Shown piece after piece: positions 42,712 through 52,401 of a DNA stretch of 64,000 nt. Made by a program: the position numbers and the translations under genes. Numbering within the stretch: position 1 is the first letter of the stretch; each line of letters opens with the position of its first letter. The DNA is from Burkholderia sp. IMCC1007 (lineage in GTDB: Bacteria; Pseudomonadota; Gammaproteobacteria; Burkholderiales; Burkholderiaceae). The DNA lies in the NCBI RefSeq assembly GCF_027257875.1, contig NZ_JAPVQY010000040.1:1-64000 (forward strand), in the 5' to 3' direction. The notes below the pieces were generated by a model that was not told the origin of the DNA, searched no databases, and was given only the letters and a program-made list of their open reading frames with translations.

Positions 42712-43227
42712 TTACTGGTAGCGGACCGTGAAGTTCGCGACGCCGTTGGCGGTACCCGGCGTCACGCCGGCTGCCGTCGCTTCGTACATGGCCGCGAAGC
42801 GTGCGACGTTCGCGCCGTTCTGCAGGATCGTCGGTGCCTTTTGCTCGGCGCCGTTGTCGAGGTATTCGCCCGATGCGGCCTGCAGGCGGATACCGACGTT
42901 GGTGGCCGAGCCGATCGTCGCGAGCAGCTTCGGCTGGGCCGAGCTCGACGTGCCCGTGAACGTGAAGTACGCGTTCTGCGCGATGCTGGTGTCGCAGTCG
43001 GTCAGCTGGATGTCGAAGTTGGCCGGCGTGGACTTGTCGCCGGCCTGCTTGAACACGTTCGTCGGCACCTTGCCGAGGTTCACGGTCTGGTTGACCGAGC
43101 CCGAATCGATGCCGCATGCGCCCGCGACGATCTCGCCCGTGAAGTTGATCGTGCCGCTGCCGGCCGCGAACGCCGACGTGGACAGGGCTGCGAGTGCGAC
43201 AGCGGTCAGGACAGATTTTTTCATCAT
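42712..43227 (-). CDS. Major type 1 fimbrial subunit
   Basis: Encodes 171 residues from ATG 43227 (a second Met follows at once). Signal peptide ends at TSAFA. The mature protein begins GSGTINFTGEIVAGAC and has the pilin Cys pair C38 and C78, and ends GVANFTVRYQ with the usual aromatic penultimate residue. This is a FimA-like Ig-fold pilin. First gene of the operon, followed by usher, chaperone and tip protein. Confidence 0.94.
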   Translation of the reverse strand: MMKKSVLTAVALAALSTSAFAAGSGTINFTGEIVAGACGIDSGSVNQTVNLGKVPTNVFKQAGDKSTPANFDIQLTDCDTSIAQNAYFTFTGTSSSAQPKLLATIGSATNVGIRLQAASGEYLDNGAEQKAPTILQNGANVARFAAMYEATAAGVTPGTANGVANFTVRYQ

Positions 43228-44064
43228 GTTTTCCGTGTAGGTTGCAATGCGAATGGACGACGTGACGGATAAAAAAGGCAGCGTGTGATTGGCTCCCGTC
43301 CGACACGAGGCGGCATTATCGAGATAACAATGAAAGAATTCTGTAAAGCATTGTTAAATTGAAAATGACATTGTTTGTCTTTCGCGGTTTCGGGTGAATT
43401 ACCTCTCCGTGATTTTCAATTTCTGCATTTTCTTTTGCAGTCCTTTTTCACTTTTCAAAGTCGCTTGAAAATAAAAGGCTTTTCCATAAAGAGACCGAGA
43501 ATCACCCGCTATCCCTTGCAGCTTCTGGGCTGGAAGGATGCACATACCCAGCTGACAAAGCCCTGTCCGATACCGCCAGCGTTGTCGAGTCGCAACGAAA
43601 ACTCCCGGTGATTCTCAAATGACAGGAAATTAATGATCGACTCGCTTAAACCTGAGTCCGGCGCGCAAACGATTGCGATTCGATGCAAACGTTTTGCCGT
43701 GACACTTTGCCACCCGCATTATTTTTAATACGTGAATCAATCGAATCGTCAATTCAGATTCTAAAATCGCACGTAATGCCACGCGCGTGCCGAGACAGGC
43801 GGCGCATTGATACCGAGGAAGAGAAAGGAAGGCAGTCGGCACGGATACGTGCCGCGTGGCGACGCGATTGGTCGCCGCGCCCATGTCGAGCAAACGCGGC
43901 TCTTCAACGTCGACAGCCGGGAGGAAAAACCGGGATGACGACGACGGACGCACGGCTGCGCGCGTCGCCGATGTTTGCCGATGCGTCGCCCGGCAGAAGC
44001 AACATCAAGTGAGCGACGACGCCCCCCGCGCGTCGCCGCCGTTCAACCGCTCACGGTGACGACA
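43228..44064. other. Long AT-rich leader region upstream of the fimbrial operon
   Basis: About 840 bases without a supportable gene. From about 43310 to 43790 the sequence is clearly AT-richer than the surroundings, with many A/T runs; the rest returns to high GC. Short open frames on both strands show no family features. It should hold the fimbrial promoter. Its composition suggests either acquired DNA or an H-NS-silenced control region. Confidence 0.5.
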
Positions 44065-45519
44065 TCACGCGGCAGACGCGCCGGCCGACGCCGACGCCCA
44101 CCCGCCGCCCAGCGCGCGATACAGCGCGATTGCGTTCGCGAGCCTGAGCGCCTTGAGCCGGATCAGTTCCTGCCCGGACTCGTACGTGCTGCGCTGCGCG
44201 TCGAGCAGTTCGAGATAGGTCGCCACCCCGCCCGCATAGCGGCGCTCGGCCAGTTTCAGCCGCGCGCTGTCGGCCGCATGGACGTCCTGCTGCGCGTCCA
44301 GTTGCCGGTCGATCCAGTCGCGTGCGGCAAACGCGTCGGCCACCTCGCGGAATGCGGTCTGCACCGTCTTCTCGTATTCGGCCACCGCGATGTGCTTGCG
44401 CGCGGTCGCGACATCGAGATTCGCGCGATTGCGCCCGCCCGCGAAGAGCGGCAGCGTGATGCGCGGCGCGAACGTCCACACGCTCGTGCCGCCCGCGAAC
44501 AGGCTCGAGAACGCGTCGCTGACCGAGCCGTAGTCGGTCGTCAGCGCGATGCGCGGGAAGAACGCCGCGCGCGCGGCGCCGATCTGCGCGTTCGCGGCCT
44601 TGAGCCGCGACTCGGCCTGCCGGATGTCGGGCCGCCGTTCGAGCAGCGCGCTCGGTGCGCCGGGCGCCACCGGCGCAATCGCGAGCGTGTCGAGCGCGGT
44701 GCCGTCGGCCGGCACGGTGCGAGCGAAGTCGCCCGCGAGCAATTGCAGCGCTCGCACCGCCTGCGCGTGGTCGCGCGCCAGCGCGGCCTCCGACGCACGT
44801 GCGGACGCGACCAGCATCTGCGCCGAACGCAACTCGATCGCATCGCTCGTGCCGGCCGCATAGCGACGCTGCGTGAGCGATGCGATGCGCTGCCGCGCGT
44901 CGAGCGTGCGCCGCGCCAGCACTAGTTGCTCGTGCAACGAACGCTCCGACACGTACGCACCGGCGACTTCGGCAATCACGCCGATGCGCACGGTACGCTG
45001 CGCGTCGGCCGTCGCGAAATACTCGGCCAGCGCCGCATCGGAAAGACTGCGCACGCGGCCGAACAGATCGAGTTCGTACGCGCTGATGCCGACGCCCGCA
45101 CGATACAGCCCGCTCACCGCGCTCTCGCGCACCACCGGGTCGTACTGGCGCGTGCGCTCGTAGCCGAGATTCGCGTCGACCGACGGCATCAGGTCCGCGC
45201 GCTGCACGCCGTACAGCGCGCGCGCTTCGTCGAGGCGTGCGGCGGCGATCCGCAGGTCGCGATTGTTCGCGAGCGCCGCGTCGATCCACGCCTGCAGCAC
45301 CGGATCGGTGAAGTACGCGCGCCAGTCGTCGAGCAGCGCGGCATCCGCCGACGTCGCGGCGGTGGCCGCGGCGCCGTCGTCGACCGGCGCGTAGCTGCCC
45401 GGCACCGGCGCGGCCGGCCGCTCGTAATGCGGCGCGAGCGAGCAGCCCGCGAGCGCCAGCGCCGCGGCCAGCGCCAGTTGACCCTTCAGCGTCGCGCGTA
45501 CATCCCACGCAAACATCAT
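44065..45519 (-). CDS. oprA: RND efflux outer-membrane lipoprotein (OprA/OprM family)
   Basis: Encodes 484 residues from ATG 45519, overlapping the amrB stop as ATGA. The N-terminus has a lipobox (LALAGC followed by SLAPHYERP), and the body shows repeated family blocks (ALLDDWRAYFTDP, NNRDLRIAAARLDEARALYG, LERRPDIRQAESRLKAANAQIGAARAAFFP, EYEKTVQTAFREVADA). It forms the trimeric channel of the pump. Last gene of the amrA-amrB-oprA operon. Confidence 0.9.
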   Translation of the reverse strand: MMFAWDVRATLKGQLALAAALALAGCSLAPHYERPAAPVPGSYAPVDDGAAATAATSADAALLDDWRAYFTDPVLQAWIDAALANNRDLRIAAARLDEARALYGVQRADLMPSVDANLGYERTRQYDPVVRESAVSGLYRAGVGISAYELDLFGRVRSLSDAALAEYFATADAQRTVRIGVIAEVAGAYVSERSLHEQLVLARRTLDARQRIASLTQRRYAAGTSDAIELRSAQMLVASARASEAALARDHAQAVRALQLLAGDFARTVPADGTALDTLAIAPVAPGAPSALLERRPDIRQAESRLKAANAQIGAARAAFFPRIALTTDYGSVSDAFSSLFAGGTSVWTFAPRITLPLFAGGRNRANLDVATARKHIAVAEYEKTVQTAFREVADAFAARDWIDRQLDAQQDVHAADSARLKLAERRYAGGVATYLELLDAQRSTYESGQELIRLKALRLANAIALYRALGGGWASASAGASAA

Positions 45520-48500
45520 GGCGAACCCTCCATCGTCGCCGGCTGCGCGCCGCCGCGTCGGTGCGGGCCGACGTCGAACAGGCGCCCGACGATCACGAAA
45601 AACAGCGGGACGAGGAACACCGCGAGCACGGTCGCCGTGATCACGCCGCCGAGCACGCCGGTGCCGATCGCCATCTGCGCGCCGGACGCGGCGCCCGACG
45701 CGAACGCGAGCGGCAGCACGCCGACGCCGAACGCGAGCGACGTCATCACGATCGGCCGCAGCCGCAGGCGCGCGGCCTCGAGCGCGGCGTCGACGAGCGA
45801 CATGCGCTGCGCGACGAGATCCTTCGCGACTTCGACGATCAGGATCGCGTTCTTCGCGGACAGCCCGATCGTCGCGATCAGCCCCACCTTGAAATAGATG
45901 TCGTTGGGCATTCCGCGCAGCGTCACGCCGAGCACCGCGCCGATCACGCCGAGCGGGACCACCAGCATCACCGCGAACGGAATCGACCAGCTCTCGTAGA
46001 GCGCCGCGAGTGCGAGGAACACGACGAGCACCGACAGCGCGAACAGCATCGGCGCCTGCGCGCCCGACAGCCGCTCCTCGAACGACTGCCCCGACCACGC
46101 ATAGCCGATGCCGGCCGGCAGCTTCGCGGCGATCCGCTCGATCGCGGTCATCGCCTCGCCGCTGCTGTGGCCGGCCGCGGCCGAGCCGTTGATCGTGAAC
46201 GACGGATAGCCGTTGTAGCGCGTGAGCTGCGGCGGCCCCATCGTCCAATGCAGCGTCGTGAACGCCGCGAGCGGCACCATCTCGCCGCGCGCGTTGCGCA
46301 CGCGCAGCTTCTTCACGTCGTCCGGATCGAGCCGGTGCCGCCCGTCGGCCTGCACCATCACGCGCCGCACCTGCGTGCCGTGCATGAAGTCGCCGATATA
46401 GTCGGAGCCGAACATCACCGCGAGCGTCGTGTTGATCTCGTCCATCGACACGCCGAGCGCGGACGCCTTCGCGCGATCGATGTCGAGCTTCAGTTGCGGC
46501 GCGTCCTGCGTGCCCGCGAACATCAGGTCGGTGAGCGCGCGATCCTTGCCGCCCGCTGCAAGCAGCTGCTCGCGCGCGGCGCTGAACGTCGCGTAGTCGA
46601 GCCCGCCGCGGTTCTGCAGCCGGAAGTCGAAACCGCTCGACGAACCGAGATCGGGCAGCGCCGGCGAATTCATCGCGAACACCGTCGTGTTCGGCGTGCC
46701 CGCGAAGCGCTCGTTGATGCGCGCGACGATCGACTGCACGTGATCGCGCGCGGCCTTGCGCGCCTTCCAGTTCTTCAGCGTGACGAAGATCATCCCGCCG
46801 TTCGGCCCTTCGCCGTACAGGTTGAAGCCGCCGAGCGCATACGTATAGGCGGTCGGCTCGTCGCGGCGGATGGCCGACTCGACCGCGCGCACGCTCTGCA
46901 TCGTTTCCGCGAGCGGCGTGCCTTGCGGGCGGATCACCATCACCATGAAGTTGCCCTGGTCCTCGTCGGGCAGGAACGCGGTCGGCAACTGCGTGAGCAT
47001 CAGCACCGCGGCCGCGGTCAGCGCGCCGTACACGACGAGCCAGCGCAGCGGCTTCTTCAGCATCGCGCCGACGCGCGTCGCATAGCGCTGCGTCGCGCGC
47101 GCGACGAAGCGGTTGAACCAACCGAAGAAACCGCGCTTCTCGTGATGGTCGCCCGACACCGGCTTGAGCAGCGTCGCGCACAGCGCGGGCGTCAGCGATA
47201 GCGCGAGGAAGGCCGAGAAGCCGATCGATACCGCGAGCGACAGCGCGAACTGCCGGTAGATGTTGCCCACCGCGCCGCCGAAGAACGCCATCGGCACGAA
47301 CACCGAGGTCAGCACCACGGTGATCCCGACGATCGCGCCGCTGATCTGCTGCATCGCCTTGACGGTCGCGTCGTACGGCGCGAGCCGCTCCTCGACCATC
47401 AGCCGCTCGACGTTCTCGACGACGACGATCGCGTCGTCGACGAGGATGCCGATCGCGAGCACCATCCCGAACATCGTCAGCACGTTGATCGAGAAGCCGG
47501 CCGCGTACATCACACCGAACGTGCCCGCGAGCGCGACCGGCACGACGAGCGTCGGGATCAGCGTCGCGCGCAGGTTCTGCATGAACAGGAACATCACGAG
47601 GAACACCAGCACGCCGGCTTCGATCAGCGTCGTGACGACCTTGTTCATCGACACGCGCACGAACGACGACGTCTCGTACGGGATCTGGTATTTCACGCCC
47701 GGCGGGAAGTACCTGGACAGCTCGTCCATCGTCGCGCGCACGCGCTTCTCGGTGGATACCGCGTTCGAGCCCGGCGCAAGTTTGATGCCCATCCCGGTCG
47801 CGACCTTGCCGTTCACGTACGACGGATAGTTGTAGTCGTTGCCGCCGAATTCGACGCGCGCGACGTCGCGCAGGAACAGCGCCGAGCCGTCGGCCCGCGC
47901 ACGCAGCGCGATCGCGCCGAAATCGGCCGGCGTCTTCAGCGGCGCGTCCGCGAACACCGTCGCCGCGATCGGCGCGCTGTCCGGCACCGCGCTGCGGCCG
48001 ATGTCGCCGATCGTCACGCGCGCATTGTGCGCACGCACGGCCGACGCGATATCCGACGCGGTGAGCCCGTGCCCGGCCAGCTTCACCGGGTCGGGCCAGA
48101 TCCGCATCGCATATTCGGCGCCCCAGAACTGCACCTTGCCGACACCCTCGACGCGACGCAGCGCCTGCACGACGTTCGCCGACGCATATTCGCCGAGCTG
48201 CACGTCGGTCATCCGGCCGTCGTCGGACGTCAGCGACACGACGAGCTGGATGTTGTCGGCGGCCTTCTCGACCTGGATGCCGTCGCGGCGCACGGGCTCG
48301 GGCAGGCGCGCATCGACCGTCTTCAGCCGGTTCTGCACTTCGACGGCGGCGAGATCCGCGTTCACGCCCTGCTTGAACGTCAGGTACAGTGACGCGGCCC
48401 CGGCGCTGCTCGTCGCGGACGTATACAGCAGCCCCGGCGCGCCGTTCATCTCGCGCTCGATCAGCGCGGTCACCGATTCCTCGACGACCTGCGCGGACGC

Positions 48501-48653
48501 GCCCGGATAGGTCGCGTAGATGCTGACGACGGGCGGTGCGATGTCCGGGTACTGCGCGACGGGCAGCGCGCGGATCGCGAACAGGCCGCCCAGCATGATG
48601 ATGATGGCGATCACCCACGCGAAGACGGGGCGATCGATGAAGAAACGTGCCAT
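45516..48653 (-). CDS. amrB: RND multidrug efflux transporter (AcrB/AmrB family)
   Basis: Encodes 1045 residues, the standard HAE1 RND length. N-terminus MARFFIDRPVFAWVIAIIIM, then the first porter block (ALPVAQYPDIAPP, YPGAS). The proton-relay segment ILVDDAIVVVENVERLM carries the twin Asp in helix 4. It drives drug/proton antiport in the inner membrane with AmrA and OprA. Gene order and the neighbouring fimbrial and ornibactin loci match the pump called RND-3 / AmrAB-OprA in B. cenocepacia as I recall. The exact substrate set is not predictable. Confidence 0.92.
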   Translation of the reverse strand: MARFFIDRPVFAWVIAIIIMLGGLFAIRALPVAQYPDIAPPVVSIYATYPGASAQVVEESVTALIEREMNGAPGLLYTSATSSAGAASLYLTFKQGVNADLAAVEVQNRLKTVDARLPEPVRRDGIQVEKAADNIQLVVSLTSDDGRMTDVQLGEYASANVVQALRRVEGVGKVQFWGAEYAMRIWPDPVKLAGHGLTASDIASAVRAHNARVTIGDIGRSAVPDSAPIAATVFADAPLKTPADFGAIALRARADGSALFLRDVARVEFGGNDYNYPSYVNGKVATGMGIKLAPGSNAVSTEKRVRATMDELSRYFPPGVKYQIPYETSSFVRVSMNKVVTTLIEAGVLVFLVMFLFMQNLRATLIPTLVVPVALAGTFGVMYAAGFSINVLTMFGMVLAIGILVDDAIVVVENVERLMVEERLAPYDATVKAMQQISGAIVGITVVLTSVFVPMAFFGGAVGNIYRQFALSLAVSIGFSAFLALSLTPALCATLLKPVSGDHHEKRGFFGWFNRFVARATQRYATRVGAMLKKPLRWLVVYGALTAAAVLMLTQLPTAFLPDEDQGNFMVMVIRPQGTPLAETMQSVRAVESAIRRDEPTAYTYALGGFNLYGEGPNGGMIFVTLKNWKARKAARDHVQSIVARINERFAGTPNTTVFAMNSPALPDLGSSSGFDFRLQNRGGLDYATFSAAREQLLAAGGKDRALTDLMFAGTQDAPQLKLDIDRAKASALGVSMDEINTTLAVMFGSDYIGDFMHGTQVRRVMVQADGRHRLDPDDVKKLRVRNARGEMVPLAAFTTLHWTMGPPQLTRYNGYPSFTINGSAAAGHSSGEAMTAIERIAAKLPAGIGYAWSGQSFEERLSGAQAPMLFALSVLVVFLALAALYESWSIPFAVMLVVPLGVIGAVLGVTLRGMPNDIYFKVGLIATIGLSAKNAILIVEVAKDLVAQRMSLVDAALEAARLRLRPIVMTSLAFGVGVLPLAFASGAASGAQMAIGTGVLGGVITATVLAVFLVPLFFVIVGRLFDVGPHRRGGAQPATMEGSP

Positions 48654-48668
48654 GTTGGTTTGAACCGG

Positions 48669-49871
48669 TCAGGTTTGACGGGCGGCCGCCTGCGAAGCGG
48701 CCGCTGACGGCGCCGCCTTCGACGGCGGCGCCTTTTCGACGGGCTTGACGGACGTATCGGGCGCGAACTGCGCGGCGTCGTCGACGATCACGCGCTCGCC
48801 GCCCGCGAGGCCGCGCGTGATGCGCCAGTCATGGCCGCTCATCTGGTCGGCCGTGACCTCGACGTCCTTGACCTTGCCGTTCGCGCCGACGACACGCACC
48901 GACGTACGGTCGGCGGTACGCAACAGCGCGTCGCGCGGCACGAGGATCGCCCGCTGGTCGACCGCCGCGTCGAGCGCGATCCGCACATACGCGCCCGGCA
49001 GCAGCTCGCGCTCGGGATTCGGGAACAGCGCGCGCATCGCGACGGTGTCGGTGGTCGGATCGACCGCGAGATCGCTGAACAGCAGCTTGCCCTTCAGCGG
49101 ATACGCGGTGCCGTCGGCGCGCAGCAGCGTCACCGCGACGTCGTGCTGCGCGATGCCCGTCGCGCGTCCGCTTTTCACCGCGCGGCGCAACGCATCGACG
49201 TCGGCCGCCGGCTGCGAGAAGTTCACGTAGATGGGATCGAGCTGCTCGACGATCGTGAGCGGCGTCGCCTGGTCGTGGCCGACGAGCGCGCCTTCGGTGA
49301 CGAGCGCGCGGCGCGCGCGGCCCGCGATCGGCGCGGTGACCGTCGCGTAGTCGAGCTGCAGTTGCGCGCGGGCGAGCTCCGCCTTCGCGGACGCGACATC
49401 GGCCTTCGCCTGCGTATCGTCGGCGACGGCCTCGGTGTGATCGCGCTCGCTGACCGCGCGGTCGCGCACGAGATCGTCGTAACGGCGGCGCTTGTCGGTC
49501 GCCGCGAGCGCCGCGGCCTGCGCCTTCGCGAGCGCGCCCTGCGCGGCGTCGCGCGCGGCTTTCAGCGGTGCGGGGTCGATGCGGAACAGCACCGCGCCCT
49601 GCTTCACTTCCTGGCCTTCCTCGTAAGTGCGCGCGGTGACGATGCCCGCGACCCGTGCGCGCACTTCCGCCTGCCGATACGCGTCGAGCCGGCCCGGCAA
49701 CTCGACGGTCATCGGCACGGCCGTCGGACGTACCGTCACGACCGTCGCGTTCTGAATGGCCTCCGGCGCCTGGTCCTTTGCGCCCTTTCCGCATCCGGCC
49801 AGGACCAGCAGGGCCGCGAGCGCGAACAGCGCGAGCCGGGCGCGGCGCGACAACGAACGTTTGTTATTCAT
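48669..49871 (-). CDS. amrA: RND efflux periplasmic adaptor
   Basis: Encodes 400 residues. Lipoprotein signal (LFALAALLVLAGC, then GKGAKDQ). Adaptor blocks: ELPGRLDAYRQAEVRARVAG, VKQGAVLFRIDPAPLKAA, a helical hairpin (residues about 105-165), LDYATVTAPIAGRARRALVTEGALV and LLPGAYVRIAL. It bridges AmrB and OprA. First gene of the operon, 15 bases before amrB, divergent from amrR. Confidence 0.92.
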   Translation of the reverse strand: MNNKRSLSRRARLALFALAALLVLAGCGKGAKDQAPEAIQNATVVTVRPTAVPMTVELPGRLDAYRQAEVRARVAGIVTARTYEEGQEVKQGAVLFRIDPAPLKAARDAAQGALAKAQAAALAATDKRRRYDDLVRDRAVSERDHTEAVADDTQAKADVASAKAELARAQLQLDYATVTAPIAGRARRALVTEGALVGHDQATPLTIVEQLDPIYVNFSQPAADVDALRRAVKSGRATGIAQHDVAVTLLRADGTAYPLKGKLLFSDLAVDPTTDTVAMRALFPNPERELLPGAYVRIALDAAVDQRAILVPRDALLRTADRTSVRVVGANGKVKDVEVTADQMSGHDWRITRGLAGGERVIVDDAAQFAPDTSVKPVEKAPPSKAAPSAAASQAAARQT

Positions 49872-49923
49872 GTGTGATCTCGATCGTCTGCCGCCGATAC
49901 AATGCGGCGGCTCAGGGTGGCCG

Positions 49924-49947
49924 ATTATAATCAGTCACGACTGATTA
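49924..49947. promoter_or_regulatory. amrR operator palindrome and amrA -10 element
   Basis: A perfect 20-base palindrome at 49928-49947: TAATCAGTC, AC, GACTGATTA. On the minus strand a consensus TATAAT (49929-49924) overlaps one end and faces amrA. This is where TetR-family AmrR is expected to bind and repress the pump operon; it lies 75-95 bases before the amrR start, so autorepression is likely too. Confidence 0.75.
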
Positions 49948-50020
49948 AATATGTGCATTTGTAATCCATTCGTCATGCTGTCTCAATAAAACGACAGCGA
50001 ACTGCAAGGACATTCACGAC

Positions 50021-50668
50021 ATGGCCCGCAAGACCCGGGAAGAATCGCTCGCCATCAAGCACCGGATCCTCGACGCTGCCGAGCTCGTGCTGCTCGAGAA
50101 AGGCGTCGCGCAAACAGCGATGGCGGATCTCGCCGAGGCCGCCGGCATGTCGCGCGGCGCCGTCTACGGCCATTACCGCAACAAGATGGAAGTGTGTCTG
50201 GCGATGTGCGACCGCGCGTTCGCGCGCACGTCCGAAGGCTTCGACGCGGGCGACAGTCTCCCAGCGTTCGGCACGCTGCGCCGCGCCGCGTCGCACTATC
50301 TGCAGCAATGCGGCGAGCCGGGCGCGATGCAGCGCGTGCTGGTGATCCTCTATACGAAGTGCGAACAGAGCGAGGAGAACGGTGCGCTGCAACGGCGCCG
50401 GATGCTGCTCGAGTTGCAGATGCTGCGCATCGCGAAGGCGTTGTTGCGCCGTGCGATCGCGGCCGGCGAACTCGCGGCCGACCTGGACGTGCACCTCGCG
50501 GCCGTCTATCTGGTGTCGCTGCTCGAAGGCGTGTTCGCGTCGATGATCTGGACCAACCGGCTGCGAGGGAATCTGTGGAACGACGCCGAAGCGATGCTCG
50601 ACGCCGGTTTCGATGCGGTGCGCACCGCTGCCGCGCTGCGGGTGCGCGCGCAAAAATTGCCAGACTGA
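50021..50668 (+). CDS. amrR: TetR-family efflux repressor
   Basis: Encodes 215 residues. The N-terminal TetR helix-turn-helix is typical (RILDAAELVLLEKGV, TAMADLAEAAGMSRGAVYGHYRNK), and the C-terminal region is the AcrR/MexZ-like ligand domain (YLVSLLEGVFASMIWTNRL). Divergent from amrA with a perfect palindrome in between, so it should repress amrAB-oprA. Loss of such repressors usually raises drug resistance; the gene is intact here. Confidence 0.92.
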   Translation: MARKTREESLAIKHRILDAAELVLLEKGVAQTAMADLAEAAGMSRGAVYGHYRNKMEVCLAMCDRAFARTSEGFDAGDSLPAFGTLRRAASHYLQQCGEPGAMQRVLVILYTKCEQSEENGALQRRRMLLELQMLRIAKALLRRAIAAGELAADLDVHLAAVYLVSLLEGVFASMIWTNRLRGNLWNDAEAMLDAGFDAVRTAAALRVRAQKLPD

Positions 50669-50997
50669 CGAAAAATGGCGCAAGAAATGCCGATGCAACC
50701 CGATTTACCGCACCGCGAAACGAACGCGCCGACCCTGTTTAAAATTTTTCACATTTGATGGAACGTCGGTAGACTGGCGCTGTCATCTTTCTTTAGCGTC
50801 TGTGTGATAAACCGGGTTCGACCCGGCAAACTCACGCCGCCGTTCGAAGCGGGCCTGCCCGCGCGTTGGGTCGAACGGAAACGACACAGGCCCTTTGCAG
50901 GGCCTGTTTTGTTGCACGCCCGTCGCCCGCCCCGTCGTCGCCCGACGGATGTGCCGCCGATGGCCCCTGCCCACACCTCTTTGAACCGTTTTCCCGG
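50669..50997. other. Intergenic region between amrR and the M23 peptidase
   Basis: About 330 bases. It holds the terminator at 50886-50910 and, before it, a GTTCGACCC / GGGTCGAAC inverted repeat (50817-50825 with 50869-50877). The promoter of the peptidase gene must be in or after this stretch. No gene can be supported. Confidence 0.5.
50886..50910 (+). terminator. Rho-independent terminator downstream of amrR
   Basis: Perfect 8-bp stem ACAGGCCC / GGGCCTGT with a 6-base loop (TTTGCA), running into TTTT. It lies 218 bases after amrR and 88 bases before the peptidase start, so it ends amrR transcription or acts as a leader attenuator for the peptidase. Confidence 0.65.
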
Positions 50998-52281
50998 ATG
51001 TGGACACCCTTGGTCAAGCCTGCCGCAACCCCTGATGCTTTCGCGCCCGGCCGCGCGCAGCGCTTCGTGCGTGCGCTCGTGCCAGCCGCCGTGCTCGGCG
51101 CCCTCGCCGCCTTCGGTCTCGCCGCCGCGCTGCCGGCCGTCTCGCAACTGCCGGGCGCCGTCGATACCAGCACCGCCGTGCTGCCGCAGCGCGTGCTGTC
51201 CGACACGCCGTTTCCCACCGCGCAGCACTTCGTGACGAGCGAGCTCGCGCGCACGATCGGCGAGCGCGACGCACTCACCGAACGCAACGACCGGAACCCG
51301 CAACCCGGCCTGTTCGCCCCGCTCAGCGCGCACCGCAACGACATGCTCGGCTATGCGAGCCTGTTTCAGTTCGCGGCGCCCGAACACCAGCACGGGATGC
51401 GTGCGGGCGACATCGAACTGACGCTGTCCGATACGCTGAACCGCCTGGACGTGCCGCCCGAAGTGCGCATCCAGCTCGGCGATATCGTCACCGGCAAGGT
51501 CGCGATGCGCGCGAGCGCGCACCGCGGCGACTACTACCGCGTCGCGTACGACACGGACAACGGCACGCCGCACCTCACCGCGCTCGAGCTGCGCGTCGCG
51601 GGCCGCACGTTCGGCGCGATCTGGTTCCGCGCGCCCGGCGCCGAGCACGGCGCGTACTACACGCTCGACGGCGCACCGCTCGAAGCGGCCGCGTTCACGA
51701 TGCCGGTCAAATGGACGCGCATCAGCTCGTTCTTCGGCGAACGCATCCACCCGTTGTCGCAGGCGATGGCGTTCCATACCGGCGTCGATCTCGCCGCGCC
51801 GAGCGGCACGCCCGTCAATGCGGCGGCCGACGGCGTCGTGTCGTTCGTCGGCACCGATCCGGGCGGCTACGGCCACTACGTGATCGTCGACCACGCCGAC
51901 GGCTATTCGACGTACTACGCGCACCTGTCCGCTTACGCGCGCGGGCTGAAGACGGGTGAGACCGTCAAGCAGGGGCAACGCATCGGTTCAGTCGGGATGA
52001 CCGGTGCGGCCACCGGCCCGCACCTGCACTTCGAAGTGCGTGTCGCGAACGATCCGGTCGATCCGCTCGTCACGCTCGCGAACGCGCAGACTGGGCTTTC
52101 CGACATGCAGCTCACCGCGTTCCGCCAGGAAGCGGCGCAATGGCGCGGCCGCCTCGCGTCGATCAATCCGACGCCGTTCGCGTTCGCGCAGAACGACGGC
52201 CCGCTGTGGGGCGACTTCGCGACCGGCCCGTCGACGCTGCGCGCGGTGTTCGATACGCATTACTCGGCGGAACGAAGCTGA
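50998..52281 (+). CDS. M23 family peptidoglycan metallopeptidase
   Basis: Encodes 427 residues from ATG 50998 (MWTPLVKPAATPDAF). One membrane anchor or signal segment at about residues 25-50 (FVRALVPAAVLGALAAFGLA). The C-terminal LytM domain carries HTGVDLAAPSGTPV (His and Asp zinc ligands) and TGPHLHFEV (the HxH motif), so the zinc site looks complete and the enzyme is probably active on cell-wall peptides. An N-terminal LysM/OapA-like helper domain is suggested by IELTLSDTLNRLDVPPEV. The upstream extension of the frame crosses the terminator and is rejected. Confidence 0.88.
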   Translation: MWTPLVKPAATPDAFAPGRAQRFVRALVPAAVLGALAAFGLAAALPAVSQLPGAVDTSTAVLPQRVLSDTPFPTAQHFVTSELARTIGERDALTERNDRNPQPGLFAPLSAHRNDMLGYASLFQFAAPEHQHGMRAGDIELTLSDTLNRLDVPPEVRIQLGDIVTGKVAMRASAHRGDYYRVAYDTDNGTPHLTALELRVAGRTFGAIWFRAPGAEHGAYYTLDGAPLEAAAFTMPVKWTRISSFFGERIHPLSQAMAFHTGVDLAAPSGTPVNAAADGVVSFVGTDPGGYGHYVIVDHADGYSTYYAHLSAYARGLKTGETVKQGQRIGSVGMTGAATGPHLHFEVRVANDPVDPLVTLANAQTGLSDMQLTAFRQEAAQWRGRLASINPTPFAFAQNDGPLWGDFATGPSTLRAVFDTHYSAERS

Positions 52282-52401
52282 TTCCGAGGCACGATCCTGA
52301 TTGCAGAAGAGCGTACGGTCACGACACCGTCAGTTGGTCGCAGGCTTGAGCCAATGGCTTGCGACATGTACGTATCGGAGCAATACCTTGGCTCATTGTC
52401 G

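Noticed and set aside
43630..44012. Short open frames in the fimbrial leader region, both strands
   Set aside because: No ribosome site, no recognisable motif, and composition not like the local genes.
50817..50877. tRNA T-arm-like sequence (GGTTCGACCC and its complement GGGTCGAAC)
   Set aside because: The stem-loop does not give a 7-base T-loop and no acceptor, D or anticodon arms can be folded around it.
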